A DNA stretch of 64,000 nt from Guyanagaster necrorhizus (taxonomy: Eukaryota > Basidiomycota > Agaricomycetes > Agaricales > Physalacriaceae). The stretch covers positions 1,438,100 to 1,502,099 of the forward strand of contig NW_025064883.1 of NCBI RefSeq assembly GCF_019112545.1, given 5' to 3'. Positions 12,901 through 23,412 of this stretch are shown in pieces. How positions within the stretch are numbered: position 1 is the first letter of the stretch; the number at the start of each line of letters is the position of its first letter. A model generated the notes under the pieces. The model did no database searches. It saw only the letters and a list, made by a program, of their open reading frames with translations, and was not told the origin of the DNA. The position numbers and the translations under genes are program-made.

Positions 12901-13395
12901 GGATGGTTGCCTGACTATGCCTGATTTCGACGACGTGGGCTTCCAAGCTCCGGATGCGCCTTCATCGAGGATTACACGGAATTAGGGAACTGGAACATCG
13001 GGTATGAAGGCCACTTACTCAAGACCAGCTTCGCCCGTCAATGTAGCTTCTCGCTGCCAGAGAGTCAAGATGCCCGTATACAGTATTCATTACCAAACAC
13101 TCACGTTTGGACGCTCAAACATACACTCAAGACCCGTATTCCGACATCGTCGACACGGCGGATTATCGGCACCCTCGCATCGCATCTTTTGCTTGCGACA
13201 CGCATTCTGTGAGTGGCGGGTAAGCAAGCCGTGTCGCGGTGGAGAAAAGGGAACAAACGACGGACACAGGCACCTAGTATCGAGTATATTTAACGCCGTG
13301 CATCCAAACGGAAGGTATTAATTATACGTACGTGGAACTCGACTGAGAGTTTTCACGGCTGGCTTTTCGTTTTTGTCGCCCTTGTCGTCACCCAT
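9941..13395 (-). CDS. Zn2Cys6 transcription factor with fungal-specific TF domain
   Basis: Read on the minus strand: exon 1 (13395-13332) encodes a short Lys/Asp-rich start; an 8-base exon (13273-13266) adds the first cysteine; the next exon gives the rest of the binuclear cluster (ACRKQKMRC ... CRRCRNTGLEC). Together they read PRACNACRKQKMRC, a standard Zn2Cys6 cluster. A coiled-coil dimerisation helix follows (RIRSLEAHVVEIRHSQATI), then a Pro/Gly/Gln-rich linker (12.4-12.9 kb), then a fungal-specific transcription factor domain spread over many small exons (ARDLFRIFYHGCSTFLPVFD, FAVDAICMVASR) and a disordered tail ending PGPQIW. It is a nuclear DNA-binding regulator with unknown targets. 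Several internal splice sites are inferred from frame only. Confidence 0.82.
13266..13273 (-). other. 8-base micro-exon carrying the first Zn2Cys6 cysteine
   Basis: On the minus strand GTGCCTGT is preceded by acceptor TACTAG and followed by donor GTCCGT. Joining exon 1 (phase 1, ending CCA C) through these eight bases to the exon starting AATGCGTGT restores both the frame and the complete cluster PRACNACRKQK. Direct joining of the flanking exons leaves the wrong frame and no first cysteine. Confidence 0.7.
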
Positions 13396-13810
13396 ATCGT
13401 GCGGTTTCTTCTGGGCGCTGTGCGACGCCAAATGCATCAACGTGAAGAGAGAAGGGAAGAGGAGACGGTCACAGATGGAAGAGGAGGAGCAAGTGGTACA
13501 GATTCAACAACCACGAGACAACTTGATTCGGCTGATTCCAAACAAGAACAAGCCTTCTGATGCTCAATAGTAAACAGTGCACCAAACGACTAAAATACGA
13601 GTAAAAAATGGATTAAATGCCGGTAATCCCAGGAATTTCGAAATAATAAAGACAGTGACCTTTGAAAGCGGACGATGCTGCCGCTGCGAGGCCCCGGTCG
13701 GCCGTGCCAGAGGCCGTGAAAGGACTATTACGGCGAGTGATTAGTCATCATCAATCGCGTCTGGACGGTTGTCTTGGAAATTCATCACTCTCACAATCTG
13801 CGTTCACCTC
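13396..13810. other. Divergent intergenic region, 415 bases
   Basis: Lies between the start codons of the Zn2Cys6 factor (-) and the REEP/Yop1 gene (+) and so must hold both promoters. GC-rich sequence (GCCCCGGTCGGCCGTGCC near 13690) sits in its centre. No gene or clear TATA box was found. Confidence 0.5.
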
Positions 13811-14670
13811 ATGTTTTCGCTAATTTTTTCGGCGCTATGGTGCGTTATACTTTCTCTTTTCACACTGTCCGTCTCATCCGGAGATGAAACAGCGCCTGGT
13901 TTGCATTTTTCTTGCCTTGCTTCGCCACGTTTAAGCTACTCTCTCAACATCCTGTCCCGGAGGCTGAGCTGCAAAGAACTTCCAAGTATTGGGCTGTGGT
14001 ATGTAGTAGGTGACGCTAGCTGTTGACACGCTCCCAATGCTCGGCCTGCAGGTCGGTGCTTTTGTCGGATTTGAATACCTTGCGGGCTGGTTGATTAGCT
14101 GGTAAATAATCAGTATCTCATTCTCACCAAATTTCTTATCGTGCTCCAGGCTGCCGTTCTACTGGGAAATTAAAACAGTTTTTTTGCTTTTCCTTTCTCT
14201 TCCTCAGACACAGGTAAGTTCCCCCCTTATCTATGTACATACTAGTTGCTCATTCCTTTCCTCAGGGCTCGACCTTTGTGTACGACTCCTACCTCAAGCC
14301 CGTCTTCGTCAAAAATCATAATAGCATTGATTCAGGCATTATCTCCATCCAAGGGAGCGTCATCACCTTCATCCACAACCGTCTTTACGCCGTGTGGGAA
14401 CTTCTCTGGAGTGTCATTAACAAGACCCCTCCTCCAGGACAGCCACCCGCAGCCGCCCCTCCCCCGACCGCCGGATTCAGTGTAGAATCTGCCATGGGTC
14501 TGTGGCGCACGTATGGCCCGTCCCTGTTGAGTGCCATACAGACAGGGAACGCGCGTGCCGTCCCTGCGACCCCCCCTGCCACGCCCAGTACCTCGGCTTC
14601 CTCCACCTCTACTGATAATCTTCCGGGTGTTGGCACTCGAGGGCCTGTTCCAATTTCTGCGGCTGCTTAA
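13811..14670 (+). CDS. REEP/DP1/Yop1-type ER-shaping membrane protein
   Basis: Splicing five exons gives about 217 residues. The start MFSLIFSALCAWFAFFLP joins FATFKLLSQHPVPEAELQR, the hallmark TB2/DP1/HVA22 segment, then KYWAVVGAFVGFEY, LISWLPFYWEIKTVFLLF and LPQTQGSTFVYDSYLKP. Two hydrophobic hairpins and a C-terminal amphipathic helix are expected; such proteins curve tubular ER membranes and help ER traffic. The C-terminus after residue 130 is Pro/Ala/Ser/Thr-rich and probably disordered. The start at 13811 was chosen because the first intron (13840 to about 13892) is needed to fuse MFSLIFSAL to AWFAFFLP. The gene is divergent from the upstream regulator and convergent with Sec3. Family certain; the one-to-one YOP1 relationship is inferred. 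Confidence 0.88.
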
Positions 14671-14817
14671 AGTGTCTTTAGTTGTTTGATTCACACGCGA
14701 AATATTTAGGGATCTTTCTTCTCGCTTCGCCATTTTTACAAATAGTGTGCTTGTGTAACGCGTTTCACAGTACAAGGCCTCCCAATTCCATCAGTAAAAG
14801 CTCATAATGATAATGCA

Positions 14818-17800
14818 TCAGACTCCTCCGACTCGGTGACGCCTAAATGCCGCCTCGACATCCACCGAGGTATAATCTAAGGAAACACCACTGTCTGGAT
14901 AGCACTGCGATATCCGTTTGGAAAACAGCTCCGTGATTCTCAGCAACTCTTCCTCGCAAGCCTTCCAGACGCCCACCATCACAGTACCGGGAGCAATTCC
15001 ACCGCTCTCCTCTGTCGTGGTCTTTTCGGATGCCTCTGTAAAGTGTTTCTCCACTCGCTTAAAGAGGGCATCAATGTGTTTCCGAATGTCCTTTGCACTG
15101 TACTCCTTGACGACTTTCTTCAGTGCAGATCTGTTGTAGCTGTTATTGGTCGCAATCTCGCTCGGCGCGGTAGTCTTCAGCAATCGTTCAACACCTTCAA
15201 AGTAATCCTGATTACGGTCAGTCGGCCCGATCCATTAGGCAATCCCAAAACTCACGATGATTTTCGCGAACGGCCGACGAAGTATGATTTTGACATAGGC
15301 ACCCAGATTCTCATCATATATCGCTTCCGCCTTGCGCAGGAACCCCGCCACAGAACCTAGCTCCATCTGGGAAATTTCCGCCACAAAATGATGCATGTTT
15401 TCTGCCAGGAATGATCAGACTGTTATCAACAACGCCACGATTGATAAAAATACCTATCAGAATGACATGGTAGTTCAGCTGTCCCTTGTCTTCGCCTTCC
15501 CCATCCATTTTGGCCATTTGTTTGAGGGACTCGAACATGGTGTCCACGATACGTTCGTACGCTCCATCAACGATAGTTCGTACCTCGAGACCGTTCGTAC
15601 CGAGAAGCTGACTTTCGACACGTCCGATGTAACCTGGGAACAGTCGCACAAACGGAACTACACCCTTGCGCTTCTTGCTCGTCAACTTCGTTCGCTCAAC
15701 ACCTTGGATTTGCTCGTTCTTTCTCTTCGTCAATGCTACATCGGAAATCGGGTGCAATACCACTTACAACGTGACGATCAAGAAGGCCTTTAAGGCGTGT
15801 ATGCTGCTTTTCGAGAAGACCGACGAAAAAGTTGTTTCCTCTGTCATCAGCAACAGCCAAAAAACGTTCCAAACATGCTATCAGACCAAAGATCTGTCTG
15901 GAACTACAGTCAGTCAACGGACGCGTCCGGCCTAGAAAGCTTACGCTTTATCCTTGGCCAGCGCGCTGTCAAGCCAAGTCTTCAGTTCCGACGGTAAGAA
16001 GCTGAAAATGAGGTCAAGAGCACCCCGGACGAGTTTCATTGTCGTCTGGCTGACGCTGGCGCTGCGGGCGGCCTGACGTCGGAAATAGTTGTCAAGGCCC
16101 ATATAGTCAGCGAAAGTCAGCGCCGCATCATTTATCTGCAAAAAGTCTGTGATGAACTCTTCTTCATGGTAAACTGTGGGTGCAATCTGCTCTAGGGCGA
16201 GCCCTAGAACCTGCAAAAATATAAGGTGGCTTGTTCACCCGCATTTGACAGCACTGACCTCAGATGATCTCATGGTACCGTCAGACCTGTCCTTGTCTCT
16301 ACGGCTTTCCAGTGGAGATCGAATCAATGTTCCTGCGCGTTTGATGCCAGTCGGTCTACTGACCGAGGGCGTGGCCACCGAGCCAATACCTGTCATGCGC
16401 ATTCTGTATCAGCCGTTAGGTAAAACCTCACTCAAGCCCACCTTGTTCCTGATCCTCCTCCGATGCTTTCTTGATCAGGCTGAGGCAATTCGATAGCATG
16501 GCTCTGATTTGAGTACCATGTAGATCATTAAGGGCTGAGAAGTAAGCCTGGAATTGATGTAAGTTATGTGAGGTTGACTGATTGACATATTGTATCCTCA
16601 CAGCGCATAGTTTGGCATACACAGCTTCATCCATCTCCTTCAAGTACAGCATAAGACCTGAATATCTCCCTAGGTAATTCTCCAGATCTGTGTGTGGTTT
16701 TATCGTCGGTCTGCCACGTCTGTCAGTTTTCGTCAATCCCTCGTTGTCTCCCAGAAGCAGCTTAGACTGTGAACTATTTAATGACACGATTACCTTCTAG
16801 AGCTTAGAAACTTACCTGTGCACTGAACATTATGGACAGGTAATCGAATATGCGTTTACAGAATTGCGCGTTATGTGTCCGATATTCCTGCAACCTTTCC
16901 ATGGTGGCGGCCATGTCCGTATCCCTTCCAGCTTGTAGGGCTTTGTAGAGCTCAGCGGCAGCCTCTTCAATTCTTTGTATGCTACTGGAGTCCCTGAGGG
17001 AATCCTGAGTCAAAGTCAAGAGCACTTCTTTGTCAACTTGAACCGTTTGCTGACACAGGAGAAAATAAGAACTCGTATCTGACGTCTTATGAAGCATAAA
17101 AATTTGTACCAGAAGGTTTTCTAACTCAGCCAGAAGAGCATGTTGATTTTGCGTCTGTACTTGAAGACCACGATTCTGAGATTGGATGTAGGAAATGTCG
17201 TCGCCAACCGCCTTTGTATGAATTTCAGCCAAGAACAATGGATTGTGGAAAAAACAATTCCCACGTTCAAGTGTACCTTGTACGATTGGATGAGACTCCC
17301 AATACTGTCCAGTTCCGTTATGGCTTCATCCATATATTTGAGTACGATACCAATCCGGTCATCTGACTCTAGGAAGGAATGGATATTGGCCTGAGAGTAA
17401 TTTAAACACGGAATCCTTGGAAGAGGGTGAATACCGCCGACCTTTTCAAGCGCCATTAGCTCGTCCAACAATCTGGCCTCTATCATCTCAGCGGCACCTC
17501 GTGCTGTTTTTCTTCCTATTATATCTTCACTAGCCCACTCATAGCCCTCAATCATTTCTTCTACATTGGCCATAGTTGCTTGCGCATTCTCCTCCTCACC
17601 GTCGACCCCAGCGGCGTTACTACCGATCAACCGGTCTATGGTGCCTTGGTTAGTTGGATCGAAGAATGATATACGCGTGTTCTCTCGTCTACTTGAAGAT
17701 CCGTCTGCGGGAACAAGTAAGGTAGTTGCACGCGTTAATTGCATACGCGTGCGGTTCGAGGCAGCTGGTGAAGGAGTAGGGCGTGGACGTGCAGCCTGAG

Positions 17801-18890
17801 AAGGCGCCGCCGCGAGCGTAAATCGATCATCTATAGGCGGGATGACGGATGATGTTGGACTGTCTCTTGTATCCATTACAGGCCTCGCACTTTGAATAGG
17901 GCGAGAAGGTTGTACATTCGGTTGCGCCGTAGTAGCAGAAGAGGAGGCAGACTGGCGGAATGCTGATCGAGCTGGGGCGGAGGGGATAGAACTGGTCTGG
18001 GAATATGCAGGGGATGAGGGCCGGGCACGGGAAGATGATGGTTCTCTTGTACGAATAGAGGACGGGTGACTCCGATTTGAGTATGCAGGAGAAGCTGGTC
18101 GAGAAGGTGGCCCTGGCCGTGATTGCGACCGAGGCAGTTGCATAGATTCGTGATCCCTGTCGCTTTGGCTCTGTGAGAGCGGTTTCGAGCCTGTAGGCTG
18201 GAGCGCAGATATAAGCGGCTGTTGTATACTGCTCGAGTCAAAAGGCGATGGTGACGGGGTCCTTGGCGTACGCATATAACCATTCTGGATTCGCTGTCGG
18301 CCCTCTACAGAACTGTGTCAGTGTTACGGCTAGGTGAATAGTGCGAGGGAGCATACGTGGTAGATCCTCTGTACTTGGGAATCCTTCGACTTGCAATGGC
18401 GCTTTCCCCTCGGTAACGGTATGGAAGAGCGGGATGAGTGCCTCTAGAAATCTGACCTGGTCCGCTGCATTCTCGGTCCGCCACCGGTAGGTCCTGGACA
18501 AGGTGATACTGAAGGATTGGGCCTAACAAAACTGAGCACCGAGCGATGGTATTCATGAAATGGTTGGCGCACACTAGTGACCTGTACCGCGCGCAGCTCT
18601 GGGAGTCTCCACGTCTTTCCAACAGAAAATGTGCCATTCGTGTTCAGCTTCGATTTGTGAAGAAACCCGTTCCCACTGATCGTTTCTGAAAAAAAAAGAT
18701 AGAGCTGAAGGTTACTTCTGCGGACGGTGGTAGACGTACGAGAGAGAAGTATGTATCTGGGTTTCGTGCCTCCGGTTTCTGGGGAATCTTCCAATATTTT
18801 AATATGAGAGACGTAATTTTCTTCAATACTTCCAGAAGCATTCCGTCTTGAGAATACCGAATCGATAATCCGTTGCCTTTGGTCTGTCAT
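14818..18890 (-). CDS. SEC3: Exocyst complex subunit Sec3
   Basis: The minus-strand gene starts MTDQRQRIIDSVFSRRN and shows the Sec3 N-terminal PH-like, phosphoinositide- and Rho-binding domain (RPRYILL-type strand, then GTFSVGKTWRLPELRAVQV and YRWRTENAADQVRFLEAL, residues about 30-150). A Ser/Pro/Arg-rich linker follows (17.7-18.2 kb), then the helical exocyst rod (EWASEDIIGRKTARGAAEMIEARL, shown here only in part: GRKTARGAAEMIEARLLDE) and a C-terminal helical bundle ending RRHRVGG. Sec3 marks plasma-membrane sites for tethering secretory vesicles, at hyphal tips in fungi. Length, roughly 1000 residues or more, is normal. Around 10 small introns, all GT..AG where checked. Another exocyst subunit, Sec8, begins 9.1 kb away at 28035. 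Confidence 0.87.
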
Positions 18891-19445
18891 TAGCCTGGTG
18901 CTGAGCGTTAGTGAAAAGGTCGATTCCTGACACAGCCACCACGTGTTTCGCAGGGACGAAAAAGGGAAATACTTTTCTTGTTCTTCGACGACATGTCTTT
19001 GCCCGTTACCTCCCTCTTTGTATACGATCTATTTCGTAGGTTCCGAGTAATTTCACATTACAGGCCTCGTTTTTGGCCTTCAAGCATCCAATAATGGTCT
19101 TGTTGTTACTCTCTGTAGGGGGCCCCGATCACGATCATTTGAAAAAAATGAAATCTCGTGCCTACGATTTCATTCAAGATCGATTATTTGTCTTTGCCTG
19201 GTTCATGGTCTTGTAATGTCTTGTTCTATGAATTGCTCTGTGAAGTGAATTTACTATGACCACCGTAACAATACCGGTGCCTGCCGATATATGGTATGCC
19301 ACCCATGGTCTATGCTCTCGGGAAACAATAGAGTTTTGCCACGCGAATTCAGAGTGGGGCAGTATAAAACACCTTTCTGTATCCGTAACTAACTATAATC
19401 CCTTGCCTGTGCTCAATCGTCTCCCCTCGATCCACTTCTTTCAGC
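18891..19445. other. Divergent intergenic region, 555 bases
   Basis: Shared upstream region of Sec3 (-) and the homeodomain gene (+). A TATA box is seen on the homeodomain side at 19363. The segment 19110-19250 contains AT-rich sequence. No further gene was found. Confidence 0.5.
19363..19368 (+). promoter_or_regulatory. TATA box of homeodomain gene
   Basis: TATAAA lies 83 bases upstream of the start codon at 19446, a normal spacing for a TATA-driven, regulated fungal gene with a short 5' leader. Most neighbouring housekeeping genes show no such box. Confidence 0.55.
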
Positions 19446-20424
19446 ATGTCTCTCTGCCCCGGTCTCGATACTCTTCTGATGGCTGCTCGATATCTCGGGC
19501 AGCTCAACGACTCTCCCACAAGCGCACCGGCGTATGATCGTTCCGGAGATTTCACATCATATGCAAAAAATTCTGGGAACGTGCTCCAGGTAGTTAGGCC
19601 ATACGACGGTTCACCTGAATATACCTCCATCCCAGTCTCTGAGGCACCTTCTCAGCTCACAGGAGGTTTCAGGAACAGACGCCACCCTTCAGAGACTCCT
19701 CCTTCTACTTTGTCGCCTCCATCTTCGCCATGCCTTTCCTCGATCGACTCTGACTACACGATGAGCTTCCAAAGTACATCATCCAGAGAGTGTAGTCCAG
19801 CGATTTATCGTAATACAATCAAGTTTCCCAAGAAGGCTGCACATAAATCTCCCAAAGTCGCGATAGTGGGTGGGAAGACCTTCAAAATACCGATCACGAA
19901 GAAGGATACAGCGGAGTGGAGGACCAGCGTCTGCCTCATTGCAAACAATATAAAAACTGTCCCCAATTCGCCGGTCTCAGAAAGGGCCCGAAAGCTATTA
20001 GAGAAGGTGTATGACGATATTACTACTCATCCTCCAGATTTCTGGACGAGGATCATTGCCGCTCGTCTTGGGGACCGGTGAGTGAATGCGTTATATGACT
20101 GCAATGCTGAACTGATTTTAATGATGTAGCACTCCTTCTCAAGTCAACATATGGTTTTCAAATCGCCGACAATGGTACAAACAGGGTACGACGATTCAAT
20201 GTCCCCTTCTAGACGGGGACTGGACTACCTCTCGCAGGAGAACTGTCAGATTGAGACCAGCGGCGCTAAAGATGTCCCAGAAATGGTCCGACTCGTTTTT
20301 TGATGACGTTCTGGCTCTCTATTTGGATGAGAAATTGCATGATTCTCTGCAAGCAGAATGCGAGGAGAAGAGGGAAACGATTCCTCGGTACATAGGCAAA
20401 TCGAAGAAACGCCAAATCAAATGA
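19446..20424 (+). CDS. Homeodomain transcription factor of unassigned class
   Basis: Two exons (intron 20078-20129) give about 308 residues. The N-terminal half is Ser/Pro/Thr-rich. A homeodomain lies around residues 175-235: helix 1 ERARKLLEKVYDDI, helix 2 FWTRIIAARLG and recognition helix VNIWFSNRRQWYKQG, with the invariant W48, F49, N51 and R53 positions present. The intron splits the turn between helices 2 and 3. The C-terminus is charged and ends with a basic GKSKKRQIK, a possible nuclear signal. Spacing looks like a canonical 60-residue (non-TALE) domain. It is not flanked by the usual mating-type A neighbours (mip, beta-fg), so I do not call it a mating HD gene. A TATA box precedes it. 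The function is unknown. Confidence 0.8.
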
Positions 20425-20578
20425 AATCGTTATTTTCTTTCCTTTCCTCAGCTCGGAAAATTCATGCTGTAGCATACACGTTATATCATTATATACAACT
20501 CTCACTTACAACTCTGTAGCACCTACTTGTTATCGCGTTTCTGTAATGGAAGAATCAGTTTACCAAGTTCGAATTGTG

Positions 20579-22063
20579 TTAGTGTTCTACTATCTCGACT
20601 TCAAGAGGTTCATAATCATGCGACTGTCTACTAGTCCGTCCACACCAGCGCCCTTCCCTTGCAGGCCGAACTTCTCCATTCCGAAGGACCTGATATCGTC
20701 TGCCCCTCCAATTAACGGTGTCCCCGAATATCGCATACAAGAATATCGGCAACGCCAATAACTCGCGACCAAGCCAAGCACCCAAAAACTCCCATCGAAT
20801 GGATGCAGGGAGACGGTGTCCCGCCAGAGAAGAATACACATCTAGATCTACGGAGAGCCACAGAGTGAAGTGGAGAAGGAGGAATGGCAATGCAGGGACA
20901 TTGAATATATATTTCAGGCTTGCGCAGCCAATGGCTGAAACAACGACAGATTCAGTCAGTGGCTCAAGGAGTGTCGGGGCAAGAACCATGTGCTTGCGGA
21001 CGCGAATCCATCGTGCACGCCGCTGGATATAATCGGAAAGCGACATTTTCCCCACAACATTACGAGCGACATCGCAAGATAAGTCGTGTCTTTCCCCTAG
21101 TTCGTGCCATAGTGCACTTGCTATCATATTGTCCTCGGCAAGATAGCGGCCAAAGGCAGGCAACCCGCACTGCTCACTTGACTGACTGTCTTGTTGAGCA
21201 ATGGGTTTCCGTGAACCATTCACTCGCTCAAGATCAGAACGACGATAGAGGTTCGACTTCCCCATGACGCAAGAGTCGATGGCCACGGTGTTAATGGCAA
21301 TGTACATCTTCGCGTGATTCGTGTTCAAAAAAGCTTCGTCCAGTCTGGAACCAATCCTTGATTCGTTCACGATGGCAAAAGGGACGTGATGTACGAGGGC
21401 GATACGTCTGCCAGAGCGGCTTTTCCCCTGGAGAGCATCAACGGACCTTGCCATAGCACCGGAATGCATCATGACATTGGAGTCGAGTACCCAGAGAATG
21501 TCATTTGCGGCCTGGCGGTACGACCGTATGAGGTTATTGACTTTTGGATTGACACCGATAATTTCCTCTCCTGCAACATGATGAGAAACCAGCGACTATG
21601 AAGCTGGCATAACGCGCCTACGATGACTTTGGCATTCACATGTGGATATTTTGCCATAAGCTCTCTCGCGACAGGGAGTGCCTGGTCATCCTCGTGCGCA
21701 ACAGAGAAGAGAATTTCAAAGCTGGGGTACTCCTGGGTAAACGACGACTCGAGGTTCTCATAAAGGTTGGTGTCGAGACCCTTCAGGGGACGAAGAATTG
21801 ACACTCCAGGGACCGAACCGGGGGATTCGGTAGCCAAACGGGAACGGGGCCTATGTTTGTATCTTCTTCGACTGTCCACCTTTGAGGCAAATCCAGTATA
21901 AGACAAGGAAGGAAACGTACGCAGCTAAGCACCCCAGCAAGCCTATTGCCCACAGAAGGATATACCATCCTAACCCAACGAAGGCCAGAGCGAGGAGTGC
22001 AGGATGTCCCTTGTCCTGCAATAAATGTTGCTCTTCCTCCACCCCAGGCTGAGACGAGTTCAT
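20579..22063 (-). CDS. Ceramide glucosyltransferase (glucosylceramide synthase)
   Basis: A GT21-family enzyme that transfers glucose from UDP-glucose to ceramide in the Golgi/ER membrane. The minus-strand start at 22063 gives an N-terminal signal-anchor (LALAFVGLGWYILLWAI). After a 57-base intron the catalytic domain begins PGVSILRPLKGLD, typical of the family. Conserved sites are ILWVLDSNV (first Asp motif), NTVAIDSCVMGKSNLYRR, LAEDNMIASALW (third Asp) and the QRRARW form of (Q/R)xxRW. Hydrophobic C-terminal segments follow (LPFLLLHFTLWLSVDL, ALPIFLYAIF). Length of about 460 residues is normal. It is head-to-head with the LYR-motif gene, with only 80 bases between start codons. Loss of the enzyme in other fungi affects polarity and defensin sensitivity. 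Confidence 0.9.
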
Positions 22064-22143
22064 GGTAAAAATCAAAGCATGTAGGCTTGAGCGGAAAGGT
22101 ATCGTTGGTTGCCGACGGCATCTCCTTTTGGCTCTATGCCTCC
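22064..22143. promoter_or_regulatory. 80-base bidirectional promoter
   Basis: Only 80 bases separate the ATG of the ceramide glucosyltransferase (-) and the proposed ATG of the LYR-motif gene (+). Both transcription starts must lie in this segment or inside the opposing leader. No TATA box is seen. Confidence 0.5.
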
Positions 22144-23364
22144 ATGACGTTGCCGGAATCTAGTCGTCAGCTATTCTCCATTTACAGAGAATTCATTCGC
22201 GAGACCCGATATCTACCCCATGCATATCTTAGGTGCATAATATTTTTGTTTTGGCTCTTTTTCTCTTAACAGACTCGCAGGCATTTCTATCGAATCAAGG
22301 CATCTGATGATGTACGGGCAATCGTAGAAACAAAAGATACCAAAGGACTTGGCCGGCGAAAGCTGAAGCGCTTTACAAAGGTCGCGCTATTCTGTAAATG
22401 CATACAGCAGCTGTTCTTACGACGACATATAGGAATTGGCCACCGTCAAGGCTGCTATCCAAGGGAACGCGACTGCGTTCACCCACGTTCTTGATGTTGC
22501 ATACGGGAGAAAGGGAAAGCTACGGTGGGAGCTGATACAAGTGAGTGACCCGGTTTTTTTAGTCCTTTTGAAGATCTTAATAACGTATAGCCGCTTTTGA
22601 CAGACCCTAAAGCCAAAAAACCACCTCCCATTATACCAGCGGTCGAAAAATCTCGGCCACCAGTATACCCTAAAGAGCTAGCTGCCCTGCTTATCTCGCC
22701 AGCAAGTCGGTCGAACAAGAAAGTCCTTACTCTTGAGGATCTCAAGACGCCTCCAACCCTTCCCTCGCGTGCCGACCCTACATCTGAAGACGCCAAACTT
22801 CTGGGTCCCCTTAGCAAACGACGCGAAGTTAACATTAGATGGCGTTTCTTCACCCAGGAGTCGAGGAAGGTCTATCCTCCTTTAGAAGTCAAGGCGAAAG
22901 TTTTCAGTGACACTCCTGCGAATGCATCGCCAGTAACCATTCGCGAGGCTGGAATCAGAGGCTTTGGTTTTCAAGGACAAGGACTTCTTGAAGACATTCA
23001 CAGTATTGTTGGACAGGGAAAGGAGGGACTTAGGCCAATCACGCGGAGAGAGCGTCAGGCCATGGAAAGGAATGGTCAGACTCCATCCACTCCCGCTCCT
23101 CGACACCCCTCAAGATGGCTTCGCCGGCGATATCAGCAATTATTGGGCAAGTTGCCTCAAGTCACGTATATCTACCAATCAGACGCGAAATCAGGTCCGA
23201 AGGATGGAAAATACATGGTATCCTTGTCTGACCAGTCTATTGCTGCATCTGTGGTACCAGTTCATCAGTACAGCGAACTTGACTCAACGGCGCTAGCTTG
23301 GTACGATAAAGCGGCACTCGAAGACTCACAGAAACCTGACACCGGTAAGAAGCGTAAGAAATAG
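22144..23364 (+). CDS. LYR-motif (Complex1_LYR-like) protein, probably mitochondrial
   Basis: Four exons. The N-terminus MTLPESSRQLFSIYREFIRE followed by RYLPHAYLRHFYRIKASDDVR is a LYR-type helix pair; proteins with this fold bind acyl carrier protein and serve as mitochondrial assembly factors. The first intron (22212 to about 22279) uses the second of two nearby AG acceptors; only that keeps the frame. Exon 4 encodes a long basic, proline-rich region with WRFFTQESRKVYPPL and a C-terminus KKRKK. The protein is about 350 residues, much longer than classical LYR factors such as Isd11 or Mzm1. A mitochondrial ribosome or complex assembly role is possible but not shown by the sequence. Confidence 0.72.
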
Positions 23365-23412
23365 TCCTTACATATATAAATAAATATGTCGGTATGCTAC
23401 AGTAAATAGTGA

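Noticed and set aside
19446..20424. Mating-type A locus (HD1/HD2 pair)
   Set aside because: Only one homeodomain gene is present, it lacks a divergent partner, and the usual neighbours (mitochondrial intermediate peptidase, beta-flanking gene) are absent.
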